Assembly (NCBI GenBank): GCA_002869425.1
Contig: PKSZ01000207.1
Coordinates: 1 to 5,378, forward strand
Direction: 5' to 3'
Source of the DNA: Marinilabiliales bacterium
Lineage (GTDB): Bacteria; Bacteroidota; Bacteroidia; Bacteroidales; BM523
DNA: 5,378 bases
The notes beneath the pieces are model-generated. The model saw only the letters and a program-made list of their open reading frames with translations. It was not told the DNA's origin and searched no databases. A program made the translations under genes and the position numbers. How positions within the stretch are numbered: position 1 is the first letter of the stretch; each line of letters opens with the position of its first letter. This document shows positions 1-5,378 of this stretch, piece after piece.

Positions 1-1
1 C

Positions 2-106
2 CGTGAATTTCTTACCAACTATACAGATGAGTGGGGAAATAAGGTTGTAAGTAAAGCATGGAATTTGGGCGATTTCATCTGGACAAAATATGATGAGAAA
101 TTTTAA
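2..106 (+). CDS. C-terminal end of an unrecognised protein (5' truncated by window)
   Basis: This is an open frame of 34 codons running in from the left edge and ending in TAA at 104-106. The other two forward frames are closed early, by TGA at 4-6 and TAA at 46-48. The visible tail is rich in aromatic and charged residues, with three tryptophans and a segment reading LGDFIWTKYDEKF at the very end. I do not recognise the family. The last 17 bases overlap the start of the ankyrin gene in another reading frame, which is typical of translational coupling and supports this being a real gene in the same operon. Too little is visible to assign a function. Identity matters because the two exported proteins downstream may serve it. 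Confidence 0.6.
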   Translation, partial: REFLTNYTDEWGNKVVSKAWNLGDFIWTKYDEKF

Positions 107-1115
107 CCCAATATTATTCCTTCTCTTTTTTCTTTGTACATCCATTGCTTTTGCACAAAAAGATATTTTTAAGCTTGTAATAGATGGCAAGGATAAGAAA
201 GTTAAAAAATTGATCAAAAAAAGCTGCCCCATTGATACAACAGATAGGAATGGCAAAAGCCTGCTAATTTTATCCATCGAAAATAATGCTGAAAGCATAA
301 GTAAATTTTTGATTAACAATAAAGCCAATGTATCAACGAAAGATTATAGCGGATGGCAAGCCATACACTATGCATCTTCCATAGGAAATACTGATATTAT
401 ACAGCAATTGGCAGAATCTGGAGCAAAGCTAAACACAAAAGTTAGCAAAGGACAAACACCTCTTATACTTTCAGCACAAGCCTGTAAAAAAGATGCTGTT
501 ATGAAATTAATCGAGCTGGGAGCACAAATTGATTTATATGACAACAACAACAGATCTGCCCTAATGTATGCCGCATATTGTTTTGATGAAAAACTAATTC
601 CCTTTTTGGTTGAAAAGGGAGCTGACATAAACCACCAGGACGAATCAGGAAATAACGCCTTAATCATTGCTACACACGAAGGCAATATAAAGCTTGTTGA
701 ATATCTACTTCAACAAGGTGCAGATGTAAATGCAGGAACCAGACACGGCAATACACCGGTTGCATTTGCTTCTCAGGATGGCTTCAAAAAAATACTTCTT
801 CTACTTGAAAATTATGGGGCATCGGTTGATACAGTAAACAAGCTTGGACAAACACCGCTAATGTTCGCAGCAGATAATAACAGGATTGAAATTGTAAAAT
901 ACCTTATTGAAAAAGGTCTGGATGTAAATGCAGCAACCAATTACAAGAAATGTGTTTTAATGTATGCTGCACAAAAGAACAATCATGAAATCGTCAAACT
1001 CCTTCTTGAAAATGGTGCTGACCCCAATACCAAAGACAATTATGGTAAAACGAGTTTACAATATGCTTCCGATAGCTTAACTCAATCATTAATAATTGAA
1101 TATGGTGGGGAATAA
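90..1115 (+). CDS. Exported ankyrin-repeat protein
   Basis: The 341-residue product begins with a Sec signal peptide: basic start MMRNF, hydrophobic core at about 7-20, and a probable signal peptidase I cut after AFA (residues 20-22) before Q23. C16 lies inside the core behind FFL, which is a poor lipobox, so a soluble periplasmic or secreted protein is more likely than a lipoprotein. The rest is an ankyrin solenoid: a degenerate N-cap (about 24-52), eight in-register 33-residue repeats (53-316) and a partial C-cap (317-341). Typical repeat marks such as G-x-TPL, LLE-x-GAD-x-N and IVKLL are clear. Ankyrin arrays bind proteins and no catalytic domain is present, so the role is probably as a binding, inhibitory or protective partner in the envelope. 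The gene overlaps both neighbours. The start is one of two adjacent ATGs (90 or 93), and the signal peptide supports this region. The partner is unknown. Confidence 0.9.
   Translation: MMRNFNPILFLLFFLCTSIAFAQKDIFKLVIDGKDKKVKKLIKKSCPIDTTDRNGKSLLILSIENNAESISKFLINNKANVSTKDYSGWQAIHYASSIGNTDIIQQLAESGAKLNTKVSKGQTPLILSAQACKKDAVMKLIELGAQIDLYDNNNRSALMYAAYCFDEKLIPFLVEKGADINHQDESGNNALIIATHEGNIKLVEYLLQQGADVNAGTRHGNTPVAFASQDGFKKILLLLENYGASVDTVNKLGQTPLMFAADNNRIEIVKYLIEKGLDVNAATNYKKCVLMYAAQKNNHEIVKLLLENGADPNTKDNYGKTSLQYASDSLTQSLIIEYGGE
246..1037 (+). repeat. Eight tandem 33-residue (99-bp) ankyrin units
   Basis: Residues 53-316 of the ankyrin protein divide exactly into eight units of 33 amino acids with no insertions or deletions: 53-85, 86-118, 119-151, 152-184, 185-217, 218-250, 251-283 and 284-316. 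The units have diverged at DNA level, but short near-identical stretches remain at multiples of 99 bp. Bases 723-741 and 921-939 match at 18 of 19 positions, 198 bp apart. GGACAAACACC occurs at 450-460 and again at 846-856, 396 bp apart. The unit at 284-316 has lost the usual G-x-T-P-L opening, reading KKCVLMYAA instead. Confidence 0.9.
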
Positions 1116-1518
1116 CAAAAATATTATATACATTTCAATAGTGTTATCAATGTTGCTGTTTTCCTGTAATATAAAAAACAAGGAAAAAGCAACTGCATTA
1201 CCCAAAACAGACTCTGCTATAGCAAGATCTGCTGAAGAACTAATTGTTGGAAGCTGGTCGTATCTGCATACAGAAAAAGATCAATCCAAACAAAAAATAT
1301 CTCTTTTCTGGCATATACTATTTAACCAAGACCACTCTTTTGTGGAAGAATCTAAAATTGCCGATGAAGAGAGCACATTGAAAAGAGAAGGAAAATATCT
1401 TCTTTCTGACAGCATTTTATACCGTTCCGGATTTGGCACACTGGATTTACTATACATTACTGAAGATTCCCTTGTTTTAAGAAAGAATGATTTATGCTTC
1501 ACATTCACCAGGGAATAA
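1102..1518 (+). CDS. Small lipoprotein with lipocalin-like pattern
   Basis: From the ATG at 1102 the product has 138 residues. A short polar start is followed by a hydrophobic stretch (about 8-20) ending in LLFSC, so C22 is the probable lipidated cysteine of a signal peptidase II substrate. No acidic pair follows the cysteine directly, so the known Bacteroidota surface-export signal is not obvious and a periplasm-facing anchor is the simpler guess. After a polar linker the mature part shows the layout of small lipocalin-like beta-barrel proteins: GSW (50-52), F-N-Q-D-H-S-F (74-80), GKYLLSDSIL (97-106), ITEDSLVLR (119-127) and a terminal FTFTRE strand. The fold call is by pattern only, and ligand and function are unknown. 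A TTG at 1096 would add two residues. ATG is preferred, giving a 14-base overlap with the ankyrin gene and suggesting joint translation. Confidence 0.75.
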   Translation: MVGNNKNIIYISIVLSMLLFSCNIKNKEKATALPKTDSAIARSAEELIVGSWSYLHTEKDQSKQKISLFWHILFNQDHSFVEESKIADEESTLKREGKYLLSDSILYRSGFGTLDLLYITEDSLVLRKNDLCFTFTRE

Positions 1519-1540
1519 TTCGTTAAAGGTTATCAACAGT

Positions 1541-1558
1541 TAATTTTTATTAAAATTA
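1541..1558. other. AT-only inverted repeat after the lipoprotein gene, possible weak terminator
   Basis: TAATTTT (1541-1547) and AAAATTA (1552-1558) are perfect complements around a 4-base loop, 23 bases after the lipoprotein stop. The stem has no GC pairs, so it would be weak. It lies where a terminator for the upstream cluster would be expected, but in such an AT-rich spacer it could arise by chance. Confidence 0.25.
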
Positions 1559-1591
1559 TTATTCCTTACAATATCCGCTGAGCATAATACG

Positions 1592-1599
1592 TACTTTTG
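1592..1599 (+). promoter_or_regulatory. Candidate Bacteroidota -7 promoter element for the flippase gene
   Basis: TACTTTTG matches the TAnnTTTG -7 consensus of the primary sigma factor in Bacteroidota. Transcription would begin near 1604-1606, leaving a leader of about 18 bases before the TTG start at 1623. The -33 TTTG element is not convincing: only TTAC at 1566-1569 lies near the right distance. The site is in the sole spacer between the ankyrin/lipoprotein cluster and the flippase, which favours a new transcript here. Confidence 0.5.
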
Positions 1600-1622
1600 A
1601 GGATAACCAAAGCAGAGTTCAA

Positions 1623-3116
1623 TTGAGCATTATTCGAAAGCTGGCAGGACAAACCGTTATTTACGGAATGGGAACAATTGTTCCCCGGGTTCTCAATTAT
1701 CTTCTGTTAACTCCTTTCTATACAAACATTTTTAAGCAAAATGAATTTGGTGTAATAACAGAATTATATGCATATGTTGCATTTCTTCTTGTCTTGCTCA
1801 CCTATGGAATGGAAACAACCTATTTCCGTTTTTCAGAATCGGAAAAAAATCCCAATAAAGTATTCAATACTGCATTAAGTTCATTACTGGGAACCACTAT
1901 AATTTTTTTACTTTTCATTTTTACCTTTTCCGGCAGCATTGCACAACTTATCAACTACCAGGGGAAAGAATGGTATATAATGATCCTGGCAATAATAATC
2001 TCTTTTGACGCCATAACTGCAATCCCTTTTGCAAAACTTAGAAGACAAAACAAAGCGAAAAAATTTGCCCTGATAAAATTTACCAATATATCCGTAAACA
2101 TCGGGTTAAATCTTTATTTCCTGATCCTTTGTCCAAAGATAATGGTATCAGAGCCAGACTCTGTTTTGCTCAGTATGTATAATCCTGAAATTGGGGTTGG
2201 ATATGCATTTATCAGCAATCTGGCGGCTTCTTTGATTACGTTGATCATGCTACTTCCTGAAATGCTAAAGTTCCGTTTTGATTTCCAAAAAGGATTGTAC
2301 CGAAAAATGATCAATTATGCTCTGCCTCTATTAATTGTTGGTCTGGCAGGAATGGTAAATGAAGTGGCTGATAAAATAATGCTTAAATTACTGGTTGATA
2401 CTGGTAATGCAGAAAACAGCAGGGAGTTTATCATGTCGCAAATTGGTATTTATGGTGCCAATTATAAGCTGGCAATGCTCATGATTTTATACATACAAAT
2501 GTTTAAATATGCTGCAGAACCCTTCTTTTTTGCTCAGGCAAAAGAAAAAAACTCAAAACAAAGTTATGCCGAAATAATGAAATACTTCATCTTATTTGGC
2601 TTGCTTATTTTCCTTGGGGTAATGTTATTTATTGACTTGGTTAAATACATTATTGGTAAAGACTTTCATGAAGGACTTGCAGTGGTTCCTGTTGTTCTTC
2701 TCGCCAATTTATTTTTCGGTATATTTTACAATCTTTCTGTCTGGTATAAGCTTACTAACAAAACCAAATCGGGTGCTGTAATGGCTATTATTGGTGCACT
2801 TGTCACCATTTTACTAAACGTGATTTTGGTACCTGTAATTGGATATATGGGAGCTGCCTGGGCTACATTTTTCTGCTTTCTCTCCATGATGGTCGTTTCC
2901 TATTTCTGGGGGAAAAAAGTTTTTCCTGTTCCTTACGACATGAAATCAATCGGCATATATTTCGGATTGGCAATTGCCATTTATTTTCTGTCAATCTGGA
3001 TAAAATCTGAAATCTCTGTCACCCTTCATTATACAATTAATTCAATTCTTTTTATCGTCTTCTTAACAACAATAATCATAAAAGAAAAACTATATACGTA
3101 CAAATTCAGATCATAA
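1623..3116 (+). CDS. Oligosaccharide/polysaccharide flippase (PST, MATE-like superfamily)
   Basis: The 497-residue inner-membrane protein has about 12-14 hydrophobic segments, near 12-32, 46-62, 88-108, 118-136, 148-170, 192-212, 230-248, 275-296, 318-338, 355-375, 385-405, 408-428, 442-460 and 468-486. The start MSIIRKLAGQTVIYG, the central stretch IGIYGANYKLAMLMILY with FKYAAEPFFF (about 274-303), and GYMGAAWATFFCFLSMMVV (about 407-425) are typical of Wzx-like polysaccharide exporters. Such proteins move lipid-linked glycan units across the inner membrane, but the substrate cannot be read from sequence. The start is TTG: no ATG lies in frame upstream, the next ATG is internal (M16), and the TTG start retains the conserved N-terminal KLAGQT helix. 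Length is normal for the family. A nucleotidyltransferase two genes downstream fits a glycan role. Lipid II flippase activity (MurJ-like) cannot be excluded but is less likely. Confidence 0.9.
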   Translation: MSIIRKLAGQTVIYGMGTIVPRVLNYLLLTPFYTNIFKQNEFGVITELYAYVAFLLVLLTYGMETTYFRFSESEKNPNKVFNTALSSLLGTTIIFLLFIFTFSGSIAQLINYQGKEWYIMILAIIISFDAITAIPFAKLRRQNKAKKFALIKFTNISVNIGLNLYFLILCPKIMVSEPDSVLLSMYNPEIGVGYAFISNLAASLITLIMLLPEMLKFRFDFQKGLYRKMINYALPLLIVGLAGMVNEVADKIMLKLLVDTGNAENSREFIMSQIGIYGANYKLAMLMILYIQMFKYAAEPFFFAQAKEKNSKQSYAEIMKYFILFGLLIFLGVMLFIDLVKYIIGKDFHEGLAVVPVVLLANLFFGIFYNLSVWYKLTNKTKSGAVMAIIGALVTILLNVILVPVIGYMGAAWATFFCFLSMMVVSYFWGKKVFPVPYDMKSIGIYFGLAIAIYFLSIWIKSEISVTLHYTINSILFIVFLTTIIIKEKLYTYKFRS

Positions 3117-3174
3117 ATATTGTTAATTACCCTCTATGTCATAAAATTAATTCAGGTGATTACAAATTAATCCT

Positions 3175-3182
3175 TATTTTTG
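3175..3182 (+). promoter_or_regulatory. Candidate Bacteroidota -7 promoter element for the dut operon
   Basis: TATTTTTG matches TAnnTTTG in the 156-base spacer between the flippase and dut. The start of transcription would fall near 3187-3190, giving a leader of roughly 84 bases. The -33 region is weak, with TTCA at 3151-3154 at a 20-base spacing. The 8-bp inverted repeat at 3190-3208 begins at about the predicted +1. Confidence 0.45.
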
Positions 3183-3189
3183 GCAGTTT

Positions 3190-3208
3190 AAGCTTTTATC
3201 AAAAGCTT
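3190..3208. promoter_or_regulatory. Perfect 8-bp inverted repeat in the dut leader
   Basis: AAGCTTTT (3190-3197) and AAAAGCTT (3201-3208) are exact reverse complements separated by ATC. As RNA this is a stem-loop with a 3-base loop. As DNA it is a 19-bp near-palindrome suitable for a dimeric regulator. No T-run follows on either strand, so it does not look like an intrinsic terminator. Its place just after the TAnnTTTG element suggests a 5'-terminal stabilising hairpin or an operator for the dut operon. Which one, if either, cannot be told from sequence. Confidence 0.5.
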
Positions 3209-3272
3209 TGAAAATGCAAAATTATTGGAAGGAAAATTACATATATTACTAATAATCAAATAAATAATTACT

Positions 3273-3707
3273 GTGAAAGTAAAAATTGTTAGCAAATCAA
3301 AACATGCATTACCTGCTTACAGTACAGTAAAATCTGCAGGGATGGACCTCAGGGCCAACCTTAATCAACCAGTAGTTCTAAAAACTCTGGAGAGAGCACT
3401 AATTCCAACGGGCTTGTTTATTGAACTACCAGACGGTTTTGAAGCACAGATCAGGCCACGAAGTGGACTTGCATTCAAAAAAGGAATTACTGTTTTAAAT
3501 ACGCCCGGAACCATTGATGCTGACTATAGAGGCGAAATTGGTGTCATTCTCATCAACCTTAGTAACGAAGAGTTTGTTGTTAACGATGGTGAAAGAATAT
3601 GTCAAATGGTTATAGCTAAACACGAAACAATAAACTGGGAACAAGTTGAAATCCTAACAGAAACTGACAGAGGAGAAGGTGGATTTGGTCATACAGGAAA
3701 AAAATAA
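3273..3707 (+). CDS. dut: Deoxyuridine 5'-triphosphate nucleotidohydrolase (dUTPase)
   Basis: This cytoplasmic enzyme hydrolyses dUTP to dUMP and pyrophosphate, keeping uracil out of DNA and providing dUMP for dTMP synthesis. The 144-residue product has the usual size of the homotrimeric family and all five motifs in order: AGMDLRA (22-28), RPRSGLA (61-67), [17 protein letters not shown] (79-95), [10 protein letters not shown] (106-115) and [10 protein letters not shown] (133-142). By analogy with the E. coli enzyme, D82 is the water-activating aspartate, Y85 the uracil-discriminating tyrosine, and F138 in the flexible C-terminal arm stacks on the uracil. The start is GTG: an in-frame TAA lies 12 bases upstream (3261-3263) and the next ATG falls inside motif 1, so there is no better choice. 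It is followed 12 bases later by the nucleotidyltransferase gene, so it leads that operon. Confidence 0.97.
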   Translation: MKVKIVSKSKHALPAYSTVKSAGMDLRANLNQPVVLKTLERALIPTGLFIELPDGFEAQIRPRSGLAFKKGITVLNTPGTIDADYRGEIGVILINLSNEEFVVNDGERICQMVIAKHETINWEQVEILTETDRGEGGFGHTGKK

Positions 3708-3719
3708 ACAATAAAGCAT

Positions 3720-4724
3720 ATGAGAATCATTATTCCCATGGCAGGAATGGGCACCCGAATGCGCCCTCACACATTAACAATCCCTAAGCCTTTATTACCG
3801 GTTGCAGGCAAGCCCATTGTTCAGCGACTCGTAGAAGAAATAGCAGGTGTGGTTAATGAAAAAATTGATGAAATTTCTTTCGTAATCGGAAAGTTCGGAA
3901 AATCAGTTGAAGACAAATTGATATCCATTGCAAAAGAGCAAGGGGCTAAAGGAAGTATTTATTATCAGGAGGAAGCTCTTGGTACAGCACATGCCGTGCT
4001 TTGTGCCGGACCTTCACTAAAAGGCAAAACCATTGTTGCTTTTGCTGATACTTTATTCAAAGCGGAATTTAAAATCGAAGACGATTGCGAAGCAAGCATT
4101 TGGGTCCAAAAAGTTGATAACCCAAGTTCCTTTGGTGTAGTAAAATTAAACGATAATGGCTATATAACAGACTTTATTGAAAAGCCGCAAAACTTCGTCT
4201 CAGATCTTGCGATTATTGGTATTTATTACTTTGCCAGCGGAGAAGATCTCAAAAATGAATTACAAGCCCTGGTTGACAATAAGCAAATGGTTAAAGGTGA
4301 ATACCAGTTAACAGATGCGCTCGAAAACTTAAAAAACAAAGGAACAAAATTTACGCCGGGACAAGTAAGCGAATGGCTCGATTGTGGGAATAAAGATGCT
4401 ACTGTTTATACCAACCAAAGAATTCTTGAATATTTAGGCAAAGAAAAAGAATTGATCAACAAAGCATTAATGAATAATTCAGTTATTATTCAACCCTGTT
4501 TTATTGATTCCGACGTCAAAATTACCAATAGCGTAATCGGACCACATGTTTCAATTGGTAAGGGCACGGTTATTGATCAGTCTGTAATCAGCAATTCAAT
4601 AATTCAGGCAAACAGTAAAATAAACCATGCCAATTTTTCCAATTCTATGATTGGTAATTTCGCTGAAATTCAAATGAAAGCAAAAAATTTAAGTATTGGA
4701 GATTACAATCAACTAAAAGATTAA
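3720..4724 (+). CDS. Sugar-1-phosphate nucleotidyltransferase with beta-helix C-terminal domain
   Basis: The 334-residue cytoplasmic enzyme joins a sugar-1-phosphate to an NTP, giving an NDP-sugar and pyrophosphate. The N-terminal Rossmann-like domain (1 to about 235) has the signature AGMGTRMRPHT (8-18) and PKPLLPV (22-28), then ALGTAHAV (86-93), FAD (108-110, D110 probable metal ligand), SSFGVV (136-141), EKP (154-156), GEYQLTDAL (193-201) and WLDCGN (219-224, D221 probable second metal ligand). Residues about 253-330 form imperfect hexapeptide repeats of a left-handed beta-helix, with NSVI, GPHVSIGKGTVI and IGNFAEI, ending in LSIGDY. This two-domain build resembles long-form glucose-1-phosphate thymidylyltransferases and GlmU-like proteins, but base and sugar specificity cannot be fixed. 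The C-terminal domain may be only structural or regulatory. Its position suggests supply of an activated sugar for envelope glycans. Its TAA overlaps the next ATG by one base. Confidence 0.9.
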   Translation: MRIIIPMAGMGTRMRPHTLTIPKPLLPVAGKPIVQRLVEEIAGVVNEKIDEISFVIGKFGKSVEDKLISIAKEQGAKGSIYYQEEALGTAHAVLCAGPSLKGKTIVAFADTLFKAEFKIEDDCEASIWVQKVDNPSSFGVVKLNDNGYITDFIEKPQNFVSDLAIIGIYYFASGEDLKNELQALVDNKQMVKGEYQLTDALENLKNKGTKFTPGQVSEWLDCGNKDATVYTNQRILEYLGKEKELINKALMNNSVIIQPCFIDSDVKITNSVIGPHVSIGKGTVIDQSVISNSIIQANSKINHANFSNSMIGNFAEIQMKAKNLSIGDYNQLKD

Positions 4725-5378
4725 TGCGAAAATTCCGTTACATTGCCATCTTAATTATTTGCTTCTTTTTGATTGCTCCTGCAATTGGTCAGAAAAAGAA
4801 GAAAAAGCAGCTATCTGAAAAGGATAAGATTACTTATAAAGTAAACTTTTTTGAGGCAAATAAGCACAAAATACTTGGTAACTATGCTGAGGCAGTTGAT
4901 CTTTTCTCCAGGTGTATTAAAATTAAGCCTGAAGAACCAGTTTCTTATTATGAAATTGCTAGAATTTACCTTCAGCAATCAGATCTTGAAAATGCCATTT
5001 TATATGCCAAGAAAGCTGTAGAACTTAACAATGGAAACATATATTATCTTATGCTGCTGGCAGGAGCTTATGAGCAAAACAATCAACTTGCCAATGCTGC
5101 AGATATGTATGACGATATCATTGAGAAATTTCCCAACCGGGAAGACATACATCTGGAATATTGCAGCTTGCTCGCATCTATAGGCAAATGGAAACAAGCC
5201 CTCAAAGAACTCAACAAGCTGGAAGAACAGCAGGGGGTAAATGAAATGATTACGCTGGAAAAAGAGAGGTTATATCAACAAAACGGGAAACCCGAAAAAG
5301 CACTGGAGGAAATAGAAAAACTGGTTGAATCGTATCCGTACGAACCCCGATATTATGGAATGCTTGCAGAATCATACA
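4724..5378 (+). CDS. Exported TPR protein (3' truncated by window)
   Basis: The first 218 codons are visible and the frame remains open at the right edge. The N-terminus is a signal peptide: MRKFR, then a hydrophobic core at 6-21, with a probable cut after AIG before Q23, followed by a lysine run (24-28) that starts the mature protein. Five in-register 34-residue tetratricopeptide repeats follow (40-73, 74-107, 108-141, 142-175, 176-209) and a sixth begins at 210. TPR hallmarks include NYAEAVDLFSRCIKIKP and KPEKALEEIEKLVESYP. Such arrays are protein-binding scaffolds, and export places this one in the periplasm or at the outer membrane. The ATG overlaps the nucleotidyltransferase stop (TAATG), so the two are translationally coupled. 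In related genomes I recall a similar TPR gene lying before a DUF4292 lipoprotein and an EnvC-like M23 peptidase. That was not checked and lies beyond this window. Confidence 0.9.
   Translation, partial: MRKFRYIAILIICFFLIAPAIGQKKKKKQLSEKDKITYKVNFFEANKHKILGNYAEAVDLFSRCIKIKPEEPVSYYEIARIYLQQSDLENAILYAKKAVELNNGNIYYLMLLAGAYEQNNQLANAADMYDDIIEKFPNREDIHLEYCSLLASIGKWKQALKELNKLEEQQGVNEMITLEKERLYQQNGKPEKALEEIEKLVESYPYEPRYYGMLAESY

Noticed and set aside
368..685. 105-codon open frame on the minus strand
   Set aside because: It lies wholly inside the ankyrin gene, antisense to strongly patterned repeats, and its product shows no recognisable domain.
1281..1508. 75-codon minus-strand open frame
   Set aside because: It is antisense to the lipoprotein gene, and the + strand product has a lipobox and a lipocalin-like pattern.
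1530..1538. TTATCAACA, one mismatch from a DnaA box
   Set aside because: It is a single copy with no cluster of boxes, no AT-rich unwinding array and no origin-linked genes nearby.
2114..2314. 66-codon minus-strand open frame
   Set aside because: It is inside the flippase gene and has no independent support.
3158..3172. GATTA/TAATC 5-bp inverted repeat upstream of the dut -7 element
   Set aside because: It is short, AT-rich and likely to occur by chance in this spacer.
3190..3208. Reading the dut-leader hairpin as the flippase terminator
   Set aside because: No T-tract follows on either strand, the stem has only one GC pair per four bases, and it lies 74 bases past the flippase stop.
3214..3252. 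12-codon open frame (MQNYWKENYIYY) in the dut leader, considered as a leader peptide
   Set aside because: It has no ribosome binding site, no run of regulatory codons and no attenuator-like paired stems. A frame this short is expected by chance.
5000..5197. 65-codon minus-strand open frame
   Set aside because: It is antisense to regular 34-residue TPR units on the + strand.

Overview
The window looks like a chromosomal piece of a low-GC member of the Bacteroidota, probably of the Bacteroidales/Marinilabiliales or Flavobacteriia type. The evidence is the AT-rich composition, the lack of clear Shine-Dalgarno sequences before most starts, two intergenic octamers matching the Bacteroidota -7 element TAnnTTTG, signal peptides ending in ...A-Q or ...G-Q, and a flippase-dut-nucleotidyltransferase-TPR gene order that I recall from this phylum but could not check here. 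All genes are on the + strand.

Region 1 (1-1518) is a tightly overlapping cluster of three genes. It holds the last 34 codons of an unrecognised protein, then a secreted or periplasmic protein built almost wholly of 33-residue ankyrin repeats, then a small lipoprotein with a lipocalin-like pattern. The genes overlap by 17 and 14 bases, so they are probably co-transcribed and translationally coupled. This is the accessory-looking part of the window. An exported ankyrin protein and a lipoprotein directly behind an unknown gene would suit an envelope-sited partner or immunity arrangement, but the upstream gene is nearly all outside the window, so this is only a hypothesis.

Region 2 (1519-1622) is a short spacer with a TAnnTTTG promoter candidate. 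Region 3 (1623-5378) is a conserved-looking housekeeping and envelope block: a polytopic PST/MATE-type oligosaccharide flippase starting at TTG, then a 156-base spacer with a second promoter candidate and a perfect 8-bp inverted repeat. After that come dUTPase (dut, GTG start), a two-domain sugar-phosphate nucleotidyltransferase with a left-handed beta-helix tail, and a secreted TPR protein cut off by the window end. dut, the nucleotidyltransferase and the TPR gene are separated by 12 bases and by a one-base TAATG overlap, so they form one operon. The flippase and nucleotidyltransferase serve surface-glycan assembly, dUTPase keeps dUTP low and supplies dUMP for thymidylate synthesis, and the TPR protein is likely an envelope scaffold.

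I found no RNA genes, insertion sequences, CRISPR arrays or origins. I see no clearly new system. The most interesting points are the exported ankyrin/lipoprotein cluster and the stem-loop placed at the predicted transcription start of dut.
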